NCBI RefSeq assembly: GCF_000524195.1
Contig: NW_020170392.1
Location: 479,069-543,068, forward strand
Origin: Echinococcus granulosus
Taxonomy: Eukaryota; Platyhelminthes; Cestoda; Cyclophyllidea; Taeniidae
Direction: 5' to 3'
DNA: 64,000 nucleotides
In this document: one piece after another, positions 1 to 12,580 of the stretch
Layout: each line of letters opens with the position of its first letter
How positions within the stretch are numbered: the first letter of the stretch is position 1
Translations under genes and position numbers: made by a program
Notes under the pieces: model-generated
The model's input: only the letters and a program-made list of their open reading frames with translations
Database searches by the model: none
What the model was told of the DNA's origin: nothing

Positions 1-3000
1 TAACTCAGAGAATGCTAATTCTTTATAGGTCTCTCTGTTTGTCAGTCTGTCTTCAGCTGGGCTTGGTTTACGGGTAAAAAGCCTAAGAACATGGTTTTCC
101 AAGTGTGTCCGAAAGCACACTCCATAATCCGATATCAATTGACCGGTACCATGAGTGAGCACTGTAGGTAAAAAGTGTCATGCTTTTTAGGGCTAAGTCC
201 TCAAAATCTACGTTTAAAGGAAGCAATTTATATTGAGGAATTCGACTAATGGGTCCAGCCAATTGGGTATGATTTCAACGACCATACAGCACCATACACA
301 TGCCCAGTGGATAGGAACTGTTACACACAGCCGTCTATTTTGAAGCAGTTTTATTTTGTTCCTTATTGTCTTGCCTTTTGGTGCACTTTACAAGAATTGG
401 GGTAGGAGAACGCGGGAATGCTTGAGCTTTATCCTCTTAATCTGTGGAAGTAAAGATGCAATTACATGATGTCTGCGGGAGATTCGCGATTACCCATTCC
501 GATGCCTTACTTTAACACCTTTTGCCTGCGCTAATTAATGTATGCTTCGTTTTCCAAACAATGGGAAGTAGGATGAATAAGGCGAACTCCGGAGGTTTGA
601 GTGAACAATTACGATGAAAAGAAAGGTAAAAATGCTGCTTTTAAGTGAACAATTGTCGACAGCGAGGATGTGAATTCCCACACAGTACAGCAATTACGTG
701 TGCTGTGAGGAGTGCGGCATTTCCCCTTTATGAAAATTCGCATCACTATGGTAAGATTTGCTCCAAAACCTGGGTGATTTCGTCCTTATGAAGTATATCA
801 ACTTGGGGTTAAACAAATACGGTGTCCAGTGGTTATATATGGTGGGCTAGCTGCCCAAAGCTGTCTTGTAAAGGGGATTGCAGTTCCGATTAAATGGCCC
901 TAGAGCCTTCTCACACATAAAATATTCATAAGCGCGGTGGTATTTCACTCGGCGGGAGCATACTTTAGCCTAGTAGTGCTCCTCTGCCAATGGATTTTTA
1001 TGATTTATGAGGAGATAAGCCTACCGTCATTGCACTACACGCCTGTTTACTTAGACACACACGCAGCCTTAGATATCGCGTATTTCATTGTTCAGTAGGC
1101 GCAATCAAAGGTGCTTTTCATTAATGATTCCTCAAATCTTAATGGTGCGGAACACTATTTGTACCGTAAATATGCGATTCGTTTTAAGTGTATAAGTTCG
1201 TAAGCTCTACGGCACAGTGGGGCCTAATGCCACTCGGCGCCTCTGGCGCGAATGGCTATAAGCTGAAATGCCTTGTCAGGTGTTTAGAAATGATTCAGGA
1301 GGCCATACCGTATCATTCGTAAGTAGTACAACTGATCGAAATGGAGCAGGCTTGGAAAGTGCGCCTAAACCAAGCAGGAAAGACTGATGAGGGTGGTCCA
1401 AGCCGCTCTGATTTCTTACAATTAGCCCCATGGAAATGAATTGTGAAAACCTCTTACGATTGTACTTTGAATGTAGTGGTCAGGATCGCAATCCAGAAAC
1501 TTGATGGCCTCTTCTTTATATGTTTCCCATGAAAGTGAATGGTACGCGAATTATTCTCGACTTCGAGCATTCTCCAGGCTTCAACTTTTTGCCCACATAA
1601 GTTTCATTCTGATGCGCTTCGTCTCGAAGAGAGTGTGATATTCCATAATTCAAGCTAAGCTCATTACTTTTTATATGCTTCGGTCATCTCTCTAGCCCTA
1701 CGGTTAATTGCAATTCCCAGGAAAACTCGTTTTCACCTAAACAGAGAAGAATCACCACACAGAGTGCTGAAGAATGAGGGGTGTGTGATAAAATATCCAA
1801 CTCTGTGGGCTCTGCATTCTTCGCGACTGACATAATCCTTGTTATGGTATCCTGTACACGCCCACAGCCTCCCAGCTCCCTCGTGCACACTCGCATGCCC
1901 TAAAGGCGGTGTTCGGGGATGACCTAGAGCGCTAATGAAATGCTTCAAATATTTGTTTGGCTCTCCCTTTCGGTTTCGCAGGAACGTTAGGGCTCCGACT
2001 GTGAGCGTTTGCTGGGTGGCGCGGCCTCTGGGCCATGCCAGTAGCCTACCGGCCATTCTGAAAGGCTTAGGACGCTACGCTATAACCATCTGAGGTTCTG
2101 GCATCTAGTTCACGGCAGAAAGCCTCAAAATTTTTTCATTAAAGGGGTCTCATATTCATTACTTGTAAGGTGTAATTTACCACGACTTTGATTATGCGGA
2201 CCACCTAAAATGCTCTCCATTTGGCTCATCTGCAGTGGACAAAGCAGAAATGGTAGATGACAGGGTAAATGCATATTCATTTTAGGTCTTAAAATAAACT
2301 ACTAAGCTACCCTCTAGCTGTTCCGTTATTTAAAAAAGCGATATATCTGCGTTGATACGGTCAGGTTAGGTCTTGTGAACCAAGGCCCAAATTATAGTGC
2401 CGGATAAGTATGTCTAGGTGAGTTAATATCACTTGAAGGCGAAAGTTGCTTTATTGCGTTGCCATATAATTAACTAGACTTGAATTGAAAAAAATATTCC
2501 AGGGGAAGCTATAATTAAACTAGGCGAAAGTTGTTTCCAAACAAACAACCTCCCTAGTTTAGGCTGCGATTTCCCCTCCTAGACAGTTGCATGGAAGGGA
2601 TTCCGCTCCCACCTAACTGCGCTAGAATTTGTGGGTGGGGTTAAACGGTTTTAGATCTCATAATTTTGGCTGATTTTTTAAATTAAGTGGATCTGTCTCC
2701 ATCCCCGCCTGGCCAGTTAAGTCATACCCCTACCTAGAGTTCTCAATCGCTGAATTTTTTACAAGTCCAAGATGAGAGGTGAAGGAAGTGGACATTAGAA
2801 CGCCTGTCCTGTGGAGTTAACAATGAGCCTAAAGTGGTTGCTTGCCATCTGTAAATGATCTTTTTTCCATCTACCTCCGCAATCGCTTGCTATTAAACCA
2901 TCATTCACGGGAAAATTTTAGTCTTTCGGCAGTTTCGCAAACACACTGACTTCGACGCCGAAGCAGTTTCGTCCACTTCATTCCTCTTATGAAATGCTTT

Positions 3001-3265
3001 GCTTGTGCTCTTATAGAGAGAATATAATGGCTTTGGCGATGATCGCTCAATGGAAGTCTCAGAGTCACTTCTTAAAGCTTTTGGCTAATGGATTGACGAT
3101 GCATAATGTATAATACCCTCAGCCCAGGGTGGTAATACGATGTACTAATACGATGCAAGTGTGGGTGAAGCTGGGAGTAAGGAGCATCAAAGTTGCTTTG
3201 TCTTGTGAAAATGACTTCCAAATTAACCCAGACTGAATTGACTTGAGTGATAACTTTACTCGTGG
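1..3265. other. Intergenic DNA, no gene recognised
   Basis: I see no conserved motif, no exon chain with matching splice phases and no RNA gene here. The open frames present are short (about 110 codons at most), overlap on both strands and lack family signatures. The base composition is AT-rich with occasional GC-rich patches, as in the other gene-free parts of the window. Confidence 0.6.
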
Positions 3266-3269
3266 TAAA

Positions 3270-3965
3270 AAGTTTGTGCACTACCTCTAGGCAACTGCCA
3301 TCACCACCCTCTTGAAAGTTGGTAGAGAAGAGTGAGCAGTGGGTTCACATCCCATTCCAAATAAATAAGCACTTTAATGAGGAAATTGATCGTCAATAAT
3401 AAAACATCATTCTGTTTCAGGTAACAGAATTCTTGCTGGCGTGTTTTATAGCCTGACTCTCTACGACACTTGTCACATGGGTCGCGTCAATGTCCCAAAG
3501 GATTGTAATCTCATATTTACACTATGCGGCTATTCGGTGCATCCGTTTTGAATAGTTTACCATGCGGGTCAAAGTTCAGATAGGGTTGGTGCAGTGGTTA
3601 GGTGTGCCCAGTGTTACCCCTCTTGAAAGTTAGCGAAGACGGGTGGCTGACCGGTCCATTTCCAAAGTATCAAAATAGGCATTTTGATGGGGAAAATTGG
3701 ACCCAGGTGCTAAAATATAATTCTGTTTATGGTAACTGATTAGTTGCTGGCATGCCCTATTTTCATGTTTTCATGGCCTGACTATACACAAAACCTGTAA
3801 CATGGGTAATGTCAATGTCCCGAAGGCTTGTAATCTCACAGTTGCATTGTTTAATTATTCGGTGCATCCGTTTTTAATGCTCTACCTTGCATGTCAAAGT
3901 TCAGGTAGGACTGGTACAGCGGCTGGTTCTGCCCGAGGTTATCATGTCATAGGAGAGGTAGTACT
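3270..3965 (+). repeat. Tandem SINE-like repeat, two copies plus a third partial head
   Basis: Two imperfect direct copies with a period of about 315-320 bp lie head to tail, with heads at about 3270 and 3585, and a third head starts at about 3905. The copies share long near-identical stretches, for example the 'ATTCGGTGCATCCGTTTT' segment near 3530 and 3858, and the 'GGCCTGACT' segments near 3451 and 3774. The head of the second copy reads TTGGTGCAGTGGTTAGG, which resembles a tRNA box A. The first copy carries GGGTTCACATCCC near 3342, which resembles box B. This suggests a tRNA-derived SINE array that has diverged. The duplication is seen directly; the SINE identity is inference. A 92-codon open frame over the second copy is incidental. 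Confidence 0.6.
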
Positions 3966-6900
3966 GCTCGAAATACTAGCAAGAATAAATAAAAGTAACA
4001 AGACGAATAGGGTACTCTTGAGTGTATCGTTGTGTAGCTACTATACACTAGCATCTGCTGAGAAATGGGCTCTCTGTTGACCATAACTTTTGAGTTAGCC
4101 AAAAACAGTCGTCCGTCAAATTTCCGGCTTAGAGGTGCTCTTTATATTGCTTCGTGTCTGGCTGTTTTAGCCATCCAGTTTAGGCAAGGAAATGAGCAAA
4201 GTGAACATTTGGTTGCCTTAGTCTGATTGAAGTGGCATGTCTTGTCGGAAAATTCCCCCTTTGGTGTACTTGAAGTGACGGGAGTTCACGTAGGTCCGAC
4301 CCTTCCAAGCCATTTATGTCATCCTGCTTGCTTTTCATCTAACATAGGGTTAAAATAATGCGTCAATAGTTAAATCCGGTGCAAGCTTCTGAAAAGCATC
4401 TGAAATTACGAAGGCAAGACAAGAAGAATAATTAATGCTGACTGGCAGTGGGAGTTCACTGTGGGATCTCATGATCAGTTTACCAAATTAATGTTTAGAA
4501 AACTTTCTCTTTCGTTTACTTTATTTTCTTGTTTCCAGCAAAAGAAACTTGTCTTCTCCAAGAACTTAATGCTTTTTTCCGTATCCGAGCATAAATAGGG
4601 ATGGGAGCGTTTATTCGCCCAGGAAAATGGTAATCATTTAGGCTTGGCAAACCCGAAACGAGGAAGTAAAGGCTGAGAATTTCCCAAAACCTGAAGAAAG
4701 GCAGTTGCTGCACGTTTCTCTTGCTGTTTTTAGAAAACCAAAGTAACTAGCAAAAAACGATTGTCTAGATTGCTGCTTGGAGGAAAAACCCCTTCAAACC
4801 TGATTCATGAATAATTAGTTTAGGTTACAACTTCCTTCCCCGCGCCATCTGAAACCCTACCCATCTTTCCACCATGTACTCCAATTTTGAAGCCTAAATG
4901 AAGGCGTGCATAAAATTAAACATGTAAAGGAACTGAAAGCGACAAAAAATCTCACACTCAGACACCCACAGCACTATTATAATCACCTACGGACGGAAAT
5001 AGCGGTTGCATGGTCAAATCTAATTACCACGAGTGGCGTATCACTGGGAGCACAGAGGTTCGAGGAGAAATGCGTTCGTTCTTTAGGCCGAGCCATAAAA
5101 TCAACACCGGTCGGCCCCAGCGGACCGCATGGAGTGAAGAAGATGCAGGCCGATGTGATTGTCCCTAAGAGGTATTGTATACACCGAATCACTGAGGTGA
5201 ATACACATGTAAAAGGCTTTTGCAGCCTTCACACTATCCAAGCCTCTACCCTCCTTAAATGCCGTGCCACGGCTAATGACGTTCGTAATGTCAGAATGCT
5301 GCCTGACCTAGCAGATTCAGCCCTGTGGAAAGACGAAAAGCGGGTGCATACATCAGCGAAAAAAATGCTAATTCTTAAGGATAAATTAACATAGGCTTCG
5401 TATGCCCGCTGTGACAAATATTTAGGTCGAGAGTTAGCTGTAGTGCACCTTTTGATTTCCAGCTCCTCAAATGATGTTCCAGTTTGGTGCGCATTAAAAT
5501 ACGCTTGAGAAGGGCGCTGGGAAAGCCGGAAGTAACCATCGCTGAGGCATTGAAATCCCTGTCAATACATGAGGTAATTTGGAATAGTTCCTAAAATGCC
5601 ATCCTGACGTTAGGTAAGGAGAGTATCTAATTATCTAAATTGACAGACCTCATAAAATACACGCACCCACAGGGGAGTACCTGCCTTAATGCGTCTCTTC
5701 GGCCTGCCCATTTCGGTTACGTCAGCAGGGCATTTACATCACTTGCGCCGTCAGCATAGACTGCAGCCTCACTTGGAATTAAAAGCCCCGTCACCTTCCA
5801 CTGCTCAAAAGGAGAATGCCTGATCGACGGTATGCATGGCTATTTTTACGAACGAAATGGCTAAATTCGGTGGTGTAAAAGAGCATAAATAAGCAGGTAG
5901 TCTCTTTTATTCCACTTTTTACCAATTATTTAACATGTATAACAGATCGAAAAAGCCAACTTTTAGTTTTTTACCTCAAGGAGCTTGGCTAATATTCAAG
6001 ATCATCTAATTCTTTGAAACCGAAGAAGTTTTATGTTATGGTGAGGATTTATCGCGTTGTATTCCACATCTCGAGTGTTAACGGTAGCCTCAGTTACTCA
6101 GCAACGGATACCACATCGGAAATGATAATTCCGTGTTGTCAGGTTCCAGTGTGATGATACTCGCGTCGTTCAAATAACTATTAAGAGTGGCGCATTAAAA
6201 AAGGGGAATCACAGAAAAAAAAACAAACTGGCCTACATTGTTTAATAGGAATCCGTGTCCGTCTGTATTTTCTGCCTCCAAAATTCGGGTGGACCTCCTC
6301 ACCTGCCAGCTATGCTATTCGAGATGCGAATGAAAGCTTTGTAAGGGAGGTTTTTTCTTAAAAATAATAGTATTTTGGATTGCAGAAGTTGGGAGATTTT
6401 ACTTTATATTCCCCAAGCTTACCGAATCACAAAATTTCCTGTTGAGTCAAGGGAGGTCACCACAAAGAATGTGCGGTTTTGTTTGAGTAGGTACTACTGT
6501 GCCAAAATTTTACTCGTAAATATTCCCTAAAAGAAGTCGAATGGGCCAGTCTTTATGAGGAACTTGTAGAGATAACTTTGCGTTCTAGGGTAGGAACAGG
6601 AAGGAAACGAGGCGTAGAAATGATCGAGATCAGTTGAATTAATCTGGTCTAAGTAGTTTGACTTGGCTCTTAAAGTAAATCTATTTTTAAATGCTCTGGT
6701 CTTTGAATAGTTAAGTTTCGTGAGTAAATTAAAAATAGAAACGCTATTTCAGGGAGTGGAAGCTTCCCTTCTAAGGGGCATTGTAACTGGACTTCCTTCG
6801 ATTTACATTTGTTTATTGCCACCTGGCACGATGACGAGCAGAAAAATGATTCAACAAATCTAATTTGCCTTTGGTGAAAGACAAATTTTTCCGAGAATAT

Positions 6901-8433
6901 GAGGAAAACCCAAATTAATTTGATTATTATGATGCTTTATACGTTGACTGTATTAGGAGCTGATAGCTTAAAATGGCTAAAAGTGGAGGAAGTTTTTAAC
7001 GCCACAAATACCCGATTTTATCCATTCCCACTGACACTGGGAACCGAATGAGACATTAAGGGTGGTGTCATTCCACTGGTTGTTTTTTATCATACAAATT
7101 GAGTCGTGCAGACCAAAGTCCACGAAATCGTTTAACACAGCGACGGAACCTGCGTAGTCAAAAAGCCCACTGCACGAGCAACTAGCTTAGTCCTCCGCTT
7201 AGCCCCAGATTATCTGTGTACAAAAACAGGACACATTGAAATACCTAATCCAAAAATGCTTTTCCTACTTACCTGCTCTTATCCCTGATCACAGGTTTTC
7301 GATTCCGCGGTAAATGTCCGCTCATCACCTTAAAAACTGGATGTAGACCAAATTTCAGCAAAGATCTGACTCTCCTTTCCTTTAGGTATAATAGTGATTA
7401 TCTAGTAAAAATAATCCAGGATAAATTGAGGTCTCTGGCAGTGAGCTTTGATGTTTTGTTGCGTTAGGTGAGTCGACGAATCCAGTGGATATTTTTGGGG
7501 CCTTGGCGTTGGTTTATTTCAAGTTGGTATTTGTTTCTGCCATGGTGATAAAGCTTAATTTACTCAGTCCAAGGTGTTGAGATTGGAATTTTTAGATAAA
7601 AACAATGTCTGCCCTTTGGCACGCAGGGGCTATCAAGTTCGTTCGCAGTTGCTACTACTCTTGGAGGGGAAAACCGTTTTAAATAATGAGAATAAAAAAG
7701 AGGGGAAGTTTTCATCCTCACCAGATTAAACTCAATCAATTCAAGAGAATTACTTTTCAATGTCTCACATATATCAAAATGACACTTAGACGGAGGTGGC
7801 TGTGGACTAGAGGCCTTTCGGTCGCTCTCAGCTCAACTAAAAGTGATCCACGGATGCGCATATCAGTAATGCCAGTCCTAAATCAGGATCAGTGATTCAG
7901 ATGATGCTGTTTTAGAAGCACTTAAGTTGCGGAGGTACAATGAAATATACATCCACAGCCGAATGTATCACAGACAAGTGGATCGGCGTATCAATTTTTT
8001 GGCTATGATCTGCTAGGTAACCTCTCTACTGATTATGCGGAGACTTTTGACATTTAACAGTCATTTACTTCATTTTTGGCAATCCGAAAATAACAAACCA
8101 AAGAAAAGTTCTGAATCTTACATTCGTTATGCTGTTTAAGTCACCAGAAGAGGCTTAAGCCTTCTGCCAATTCAACAGGGTGAAAATGACCTGGAGGAAG
8201 ATGCATTAGTACATGACAGCAGGAGCTTTGACAGGGCAGCCGAGGTCAAGCAAACAGGCAACAGCTGTTGGGTCTATAATTCTGAAAATAGCCAGAGGGA
8301 GACAACCATTAGCCATTGTTCCTAACTCTTCCAGCTGTTTCCACCCTCACGGGGTGTGAACGCTTGCCCAGGCTTTAAGGGCGACAAACGCCGTTGGTGT
8401 CGTGGGTCGGTTCTGTCCGACGACCACTAGGTT
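3966..8433. other. Intergenic DNA, no supported gene
   Basis: The only sizeable open frame is 162 codons at 4906-5394 on the plus strand. It has no recognisable domain, and the opposite strand is also partly open, so I do not call it a gene. No tRNA, CRISPR or clear transposon end was found. Confidence 0.5.
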
Positions 8434-8450
8434 GGGGGGGGGGGGGGGGG
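8434..8450 (+). repeat. Poly-G homopolymer (17 G)
   Basis: An uninterrupted run of 17 G lies just downstream of an imperfect GC-rich inverted repeat (about 8393-8430). Such a tract can form G-quadruplex structure and is a likely site of sequencing length error. No gene is nearby. Confidence 0.9.
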
Positions 8451-11014
8451 TGTGTTCTTTGTAGTCAGTCGGTAAAGGAGTGATTTCGTGTATGCTTACA
8501 GAAGGTGTCGGAGATTAGCAAACTGTAGAAAATCATATACCTCACCAGATAGCTACAGCGTGACCCTGTGAAGTGAACCAGACTGTCGCCGTAGACACTA
8601 ATCTCACTAACAAATATGCCCAGATAACAGTAAATACGTCAGTACTGCCTTTTAACAAGGAACTTAACAGAGGACATTTACAAATGTATGTAGGTATAAT
8701 AACCAAAGTCAACTACCCTTTACAAGCATAAAGTCGGGTTCATTTAACCACTCGGTCAGCGAAGTTTTGGCCTTCATCTTACAACCGGAGCTGACCGCGG
8801 TATTCGCTTTATTTTAGAATGAAGCACTCGAGGTAGTATCGCCTACAAACAGCTTGCAAGGTACATCTTCGGCGGCCTTTTAGATAGGTGCGGTTGGTTG
8901 CTTGTTTGTTTGCACAGGCACCTTTTCAATGTCCGACAATAAATAAGCCGCTTAGAAGTCTATCAAAGGCGCAGGCAGTGAGTGAATTCTTCAAGTCCTG
9001 CCTCTTAGGTCCTTAAGGTACTCGCGCCGGCGGTACAAGCAGGGGTGTATCTACAGAGTCATCAGAGCCAGTAATGTTACAAGACGTCTGAAGACGCCCA
9101 ATCCTTTAGTTATGGCCACCTAAATAAATTGTACTGCATCCATCAGGACTTGAAACTGAAACTTGTCCATCAAGAGGATATTCGCAAGACTTTTTGTCCA
9201 ACAGGTATCGCCTGTGAATGAAACAGTGGCTAGGGAAACAAACAGGTTTGAGCTTTCACCGACCAAAATATAAATTTCCACGAAGTTGGTACCACCTCGC
9301 TAGCCTCTGTTTAGGTGGAAACCTTTTCGTCGTCAATGTGCGTGAGTCCGTATTTTTATACCTTCCTGTCTGGCTAGTGCTAAGGCTTCCCACAATTGCA
9401 AGAGGCATTTTCCCCAAGCCTTGCTTAATTGCACGGTTGAGACATAAATAAGAGAACTGTGGTCTGCTTGACTGTGACATTGGGAAAAAATTAATAAAAA
9501 AGCACTGTTGCAATCGTCAGTGCCTTGACAATTTGTATTTCATGCGAACATGTGTTTCGGTCCTCCCGATTCCCCACGATTAGTAAAATTAATTGACACC
9601 ACTTCTCAAAATTTGGTAGAGGACTAGAGCTCAAGAGACCCCATGTTCCCCATCTAAATTTATGATGGCCCATCGCTACGATCATTTTCAATTAGTGGGC
9701 CATTTAAATGAGCAGGAGAACTTTTACTGCTTCTGTTCACTCAACTGTTGTTGGCTAATGCATTCCGGAAACTGAGAGTAGTGCAAATTCCCTCACTCAC
9801 CTTCGGCATGAGTTGCGGAGTGGCAGAGAGTTTCGGTTAAATTTAAAATGAATATTTTGCGCTCTCACACTTCTTTGAGGTCTTAAAATTTCCCAGTCAT
9901 GGTCCCAATGCCTACGCTCTTCCCCTCCTTTGTGTGCTACTATGAGGTTGAAAGTCGCTGCTGTGGGACTATTCCCTCACTCACATAAGCATAAAATGCA
10001 ATTTAGCCAAGCCATATCTTTTATGGAATAGTACATCTACTCCATAGCAGTCTTGTTAAGTGTCCTTAAAGACGAGTTCTTCGTTCCTGTCTATTATGTG
10101 CACCAAAGCCATATTAATACAGCACCACAGTAAATCACCCCTGCAATTCACCAGTCAGTGATAAGTAAAGTGAGAAATGGTCTGGTGGTTTAGTGAAGAC
10201 TTTATTCAATAGGAATAATGCTTTTGCCATCAAATCAGAAGGTAAATTGTTTCCACGAGAGCCGCAGTATTCAACCTTTCGAGGCGCTAGAGCTAGCTGC
10301 CGCTCAGGCCTCTTTAGGTGGTAGCGCGGAGTGGTTAAGAGGGTCATGATGTTTCAAATCAACCGCCTCTCTGACAGTACTCGATTAGCTGTCACCAGTA
10401 CTACAAAACGCACCCTTCACTGGTGAGGATATTAACACCAGCGAATGCCACCATAACTGTTTCGCGTGCTATTCGTTGTGCAGACAGCAACAAACCGAAA
10501 CCATACAGCAAAGACAAATGGAGGAGTTTCAAGGCCACTGATATGGTTGTGCTTATATGCTATGGATATAAAATGTAACAAAAATTTTAAATCATTGGAT
10601 TTAGCTCGCGTTTTTCTAACATTTGTTTGTTAAAATACAAAACGAATGAAAAGGTTACATGAATGTCGTCAGTTGACGAAGTTCTCCTACGCGTTGCTGC
10701 ATTAAATCCCCACAGAAGTATTCTCTCCATCTAAACGTGCAGAAATTCGGTATAACTGCTGTCAGAAAAAAACGTATTTTACTAAAAATGCCGGTTTAAG
10801 TGCTCATTGTGCCCGCAACTTCGAAAACGAAGCAAAGCATGTGTATATGCATGTTGTCAGAATAGAGGGCTCTTTGTACATTAGGGCGCGCGCGGTTATC
10901 TCTACTCTTGGGGGAAGGAAGGGATGGTGCAGAGCAGGGAGGGATGAAAGTGTTGGTAGTGATGGTGATGGTGGATACGGGGATGGGACCTAGGAGAGTT
11001 TCAATTGGACCCGC
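8451..11014. other. Intergenic DNA and GPCR 3' flank
   Basis: No gene is recognised. Sequence immediately below 11015 is the 3' flank of the minus-strand GPCR and contains GT/GA-rich low-complexity sequence (about 10900-10985). I found no clear minus-strand AATAAA signal close to the stop codon. Confidence 0.5.
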
Positions 11015-12580
11015 TCACCGATATCGTTGAGCACAGTTCGTGAAAGTCCACCAGCCGGTCGAACCCGCGGGGTCCTCCGGTCTCCAGCTCCNNNNNNNNN
11101 NNNNNNNNNNNNNNNNNNNNNNNNNNNNNNNNNNNNNNNNNNNNNNNNNNNNNNNNNNNNNNNNNNNNNNNNNNNNNNNNNNNNNNNNNNNTCCTCCACC
11201 TCCAAAAACACGCGATCCAAGACTAGAGGCACTAATTCGCCTAAATGGCATTAATACAGAGGAGGTCGAGGGACCCAGACGAGCGTTGGACGATGCTGTG
11301 GATTGCGCCATTGCACCCATAAATGTCGAATCCCCGTTGGTAAGGCTGCCTGGTGTCTGCGGCTGATAGGAGGATGGTTCCACGGTGACATGACGTCGTT
11401 TGCCGCAGCGGAGCACATTCGCGCACTGTTCCCTAAAGGCAGCGCTGGTGGCCAGGTAGATGTAGAACTTCGCTGCATAGTGCGATATCCCGAAAGACTC
11501 GATGAGTGAGCGAACTGTAAAAAAGCGAAAGTGCCGCCGCCACACGGGATCCTTGGATATCTCCTCATCCGTCATGCATATGTCCCCCATAGGAAGAATT
11601 ATGTAGAGTACAACCATCACAGCGACAGAGAGATGAGCAAAAATAAGGTAGAAGGAGACGCAGAGTAGGGTGAGGGTGCTTGATTGTTTACTCTGTCGCT
11701 CGTTGAATGAGGTCTCGAGTTGGGGGAGAAATACGGAGCTAGTAGTGGAGAAGCGGGCACAACTGTTGTTCTTCGGCAGACGTGGTAGTACGCGATCTCT
11801 CTTAGAGGCGCTTGATTCCTCATGAGAAAGCCTGTGCAAAGCGCGAATAACAAGAATGTTGAGAATGAGGCAGATAATTGGAACAAGACCGAACATCAGG
11901 AGTTCAGTAAACATAATCCATCCAGTGTAGAAAAGCCACTCCGGCTCACCCTCCTGCTCAAAATCCGGTCGTAGACCGCAGTTTCCATTGGAGACTGTAT
12001 AAAATACGCCTTGGACGCTCGCCAGGAGGGCACAAAAAACAATCGTTGCTAAGACAACGTGGAATGCACTTTTGCAATTGTTGCCGAAATTTCGAGCTCC
12101 CGCGCGAAAAGGAAAACAGATCGCAATGTACCTTTCTACCGTAAACACAAGAGTGAGCATGGGACTGGCGTACTGGATTAGATAATTGGCTATAGCGAAA
12201 CCCTCGCAAACGACGATATGATCGAGCGTTCGTAGGCGCCAGGCGGTGTGGAGATACCACATCAACTGTACAAGAAAGAAGAAGAGATCAACCCATCCCA
12301 GCGCGGCTTGGTATATGGCTGCCGCCACACTGCCCTGTTTGCGCATGTTCCGCCTAGACCAAATGTAAATGCTGAGTATGCTTCCGGGCAGTCCTAGGGA
12401 ACACCAGATGGGATAGCTAACCTTCTCCACCATCTCGTTGATTGGCGGGGCGAAGCGCGAGTACATGAGCAGATCGCTACCGTTGTTGCGAGTAATCACA
12501 TCCAGTGTGCCGTTAGGACACACAATGGGCGCCTGGGTGACAACAGTGATGTTACCTAACAGTTTCCCGTGCGGATCCAT
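11015..12580 (-). CDS. Class A (rhodopsin-like) G-protein-coupled receptor, probably peptide/orphan type, intronless
   Basis: One continuous minus-strand frame encodes a seven-helix receptor that would act at the plasma membrane. The first ATG in a sensible context is at 12580. The N-terminus has three N-glycosylation sequons (N10-I-T, N23-G-T, N33-G-S) and no obvious signal peptide. TM1 is about residues 54-75. TM2 keeps the conserved Asp (GWVDL). The usual disulfide pair is present (VVCEGF before TM3, NGNCGL in loop 2). TM3 ends in TVERY, an ERY version of the DRY motif. Two core motifs are divergent: TM6 lacks the CWxP motif (it reads CVSFYLIF), and TM7 reads HYAAKFYIY in place of NPxxY. 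Helix 8 (SAAFREQCANVLRC) follows. The third intracellular loop is long and Ser-rich. The 100-N gap at 11092-11191 falls in a Gly-rich tail, so the last ~25 codons and the stop are uncertain in frame. The ligand is unknown. Confidence 0.88.
   Translation of the reverse strand: MDPHGKLLGNITVVTQAPIVCPNGTLDVITRNNGSDLLMYSRFAPPINEMVEKVSYPIWCSLGLPGSILSIYIWSRRNMRKQGSVAAAIYQAALGWVDLFFFLVQLMWYLHTAWRLRTLDHIVVCEGFAIANYLIQYASPMLTLVFTVERYIAICFPFRAGARNFGNNCKSAFHVVLATIVFCALLASVQGVFYTVSNGNCGLRPDFEQEGEPEWLFYTGWIMFTELLMFGLVPIICLILNILVIRALHRLSHEESSASKRDRVLPRLPKNNSCARFSTTSSVFLPQLETSFNERQSKQSSTLTLLCVSFYLIFAHLSVAVMVVLYIILPMGDICMTDEEISKDPVWRRHFRFFTVRSLIESFGISHYAAKFYIYLATSAAFREQCANVLRCGKRRHVTVEPSSYQPQTPGSLTNGDSTFMGAMAQSTASSNARLGPSTSSVLMPFRRISASSLGSRVFGGGGXXXXXXXXXXXXXXXXXXXXXXXXXXXXXXXXXXSWRPEDPAGSTGWWTFTNCAQRYR
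11092..11191. other. Assembly gap (100 N) inside the GPCR tail
   Basis: Exactly 100 N, the usual placeholder for an unsized gap. The flanks are GGA/GGT-type low-complexity sequence that encodes a Gly-rich segment (FGGGG before the gap), so a collapsed simple repeat is the likely cause. The real length and the downstream reading frame are unknown. Confidence 0.95.

Noticed and set aside
4906..5394. 162-codon plus-strand open frame
   Set aside because: The longest frame in the first 10 kb, but it has no recognisable domain, no splice context and no promoter or polyA support. Opposite-strand frames cover parts of it. Treated as chance or old repeat.
10318..10362. tRNA-like sequence (TAGCGCGGAGTGGTTAAG ... 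GTTTCAAATC)
   Set aside because: Resembles A and B boxes, but they are only about 17 bp apart, too close for a tRNA, and no acceptor stem pairs.
11040..11366. Plus-strand frames crossing the first N gap
   Set aside because: Antisense to the GPCR tail and held open only by the N run.
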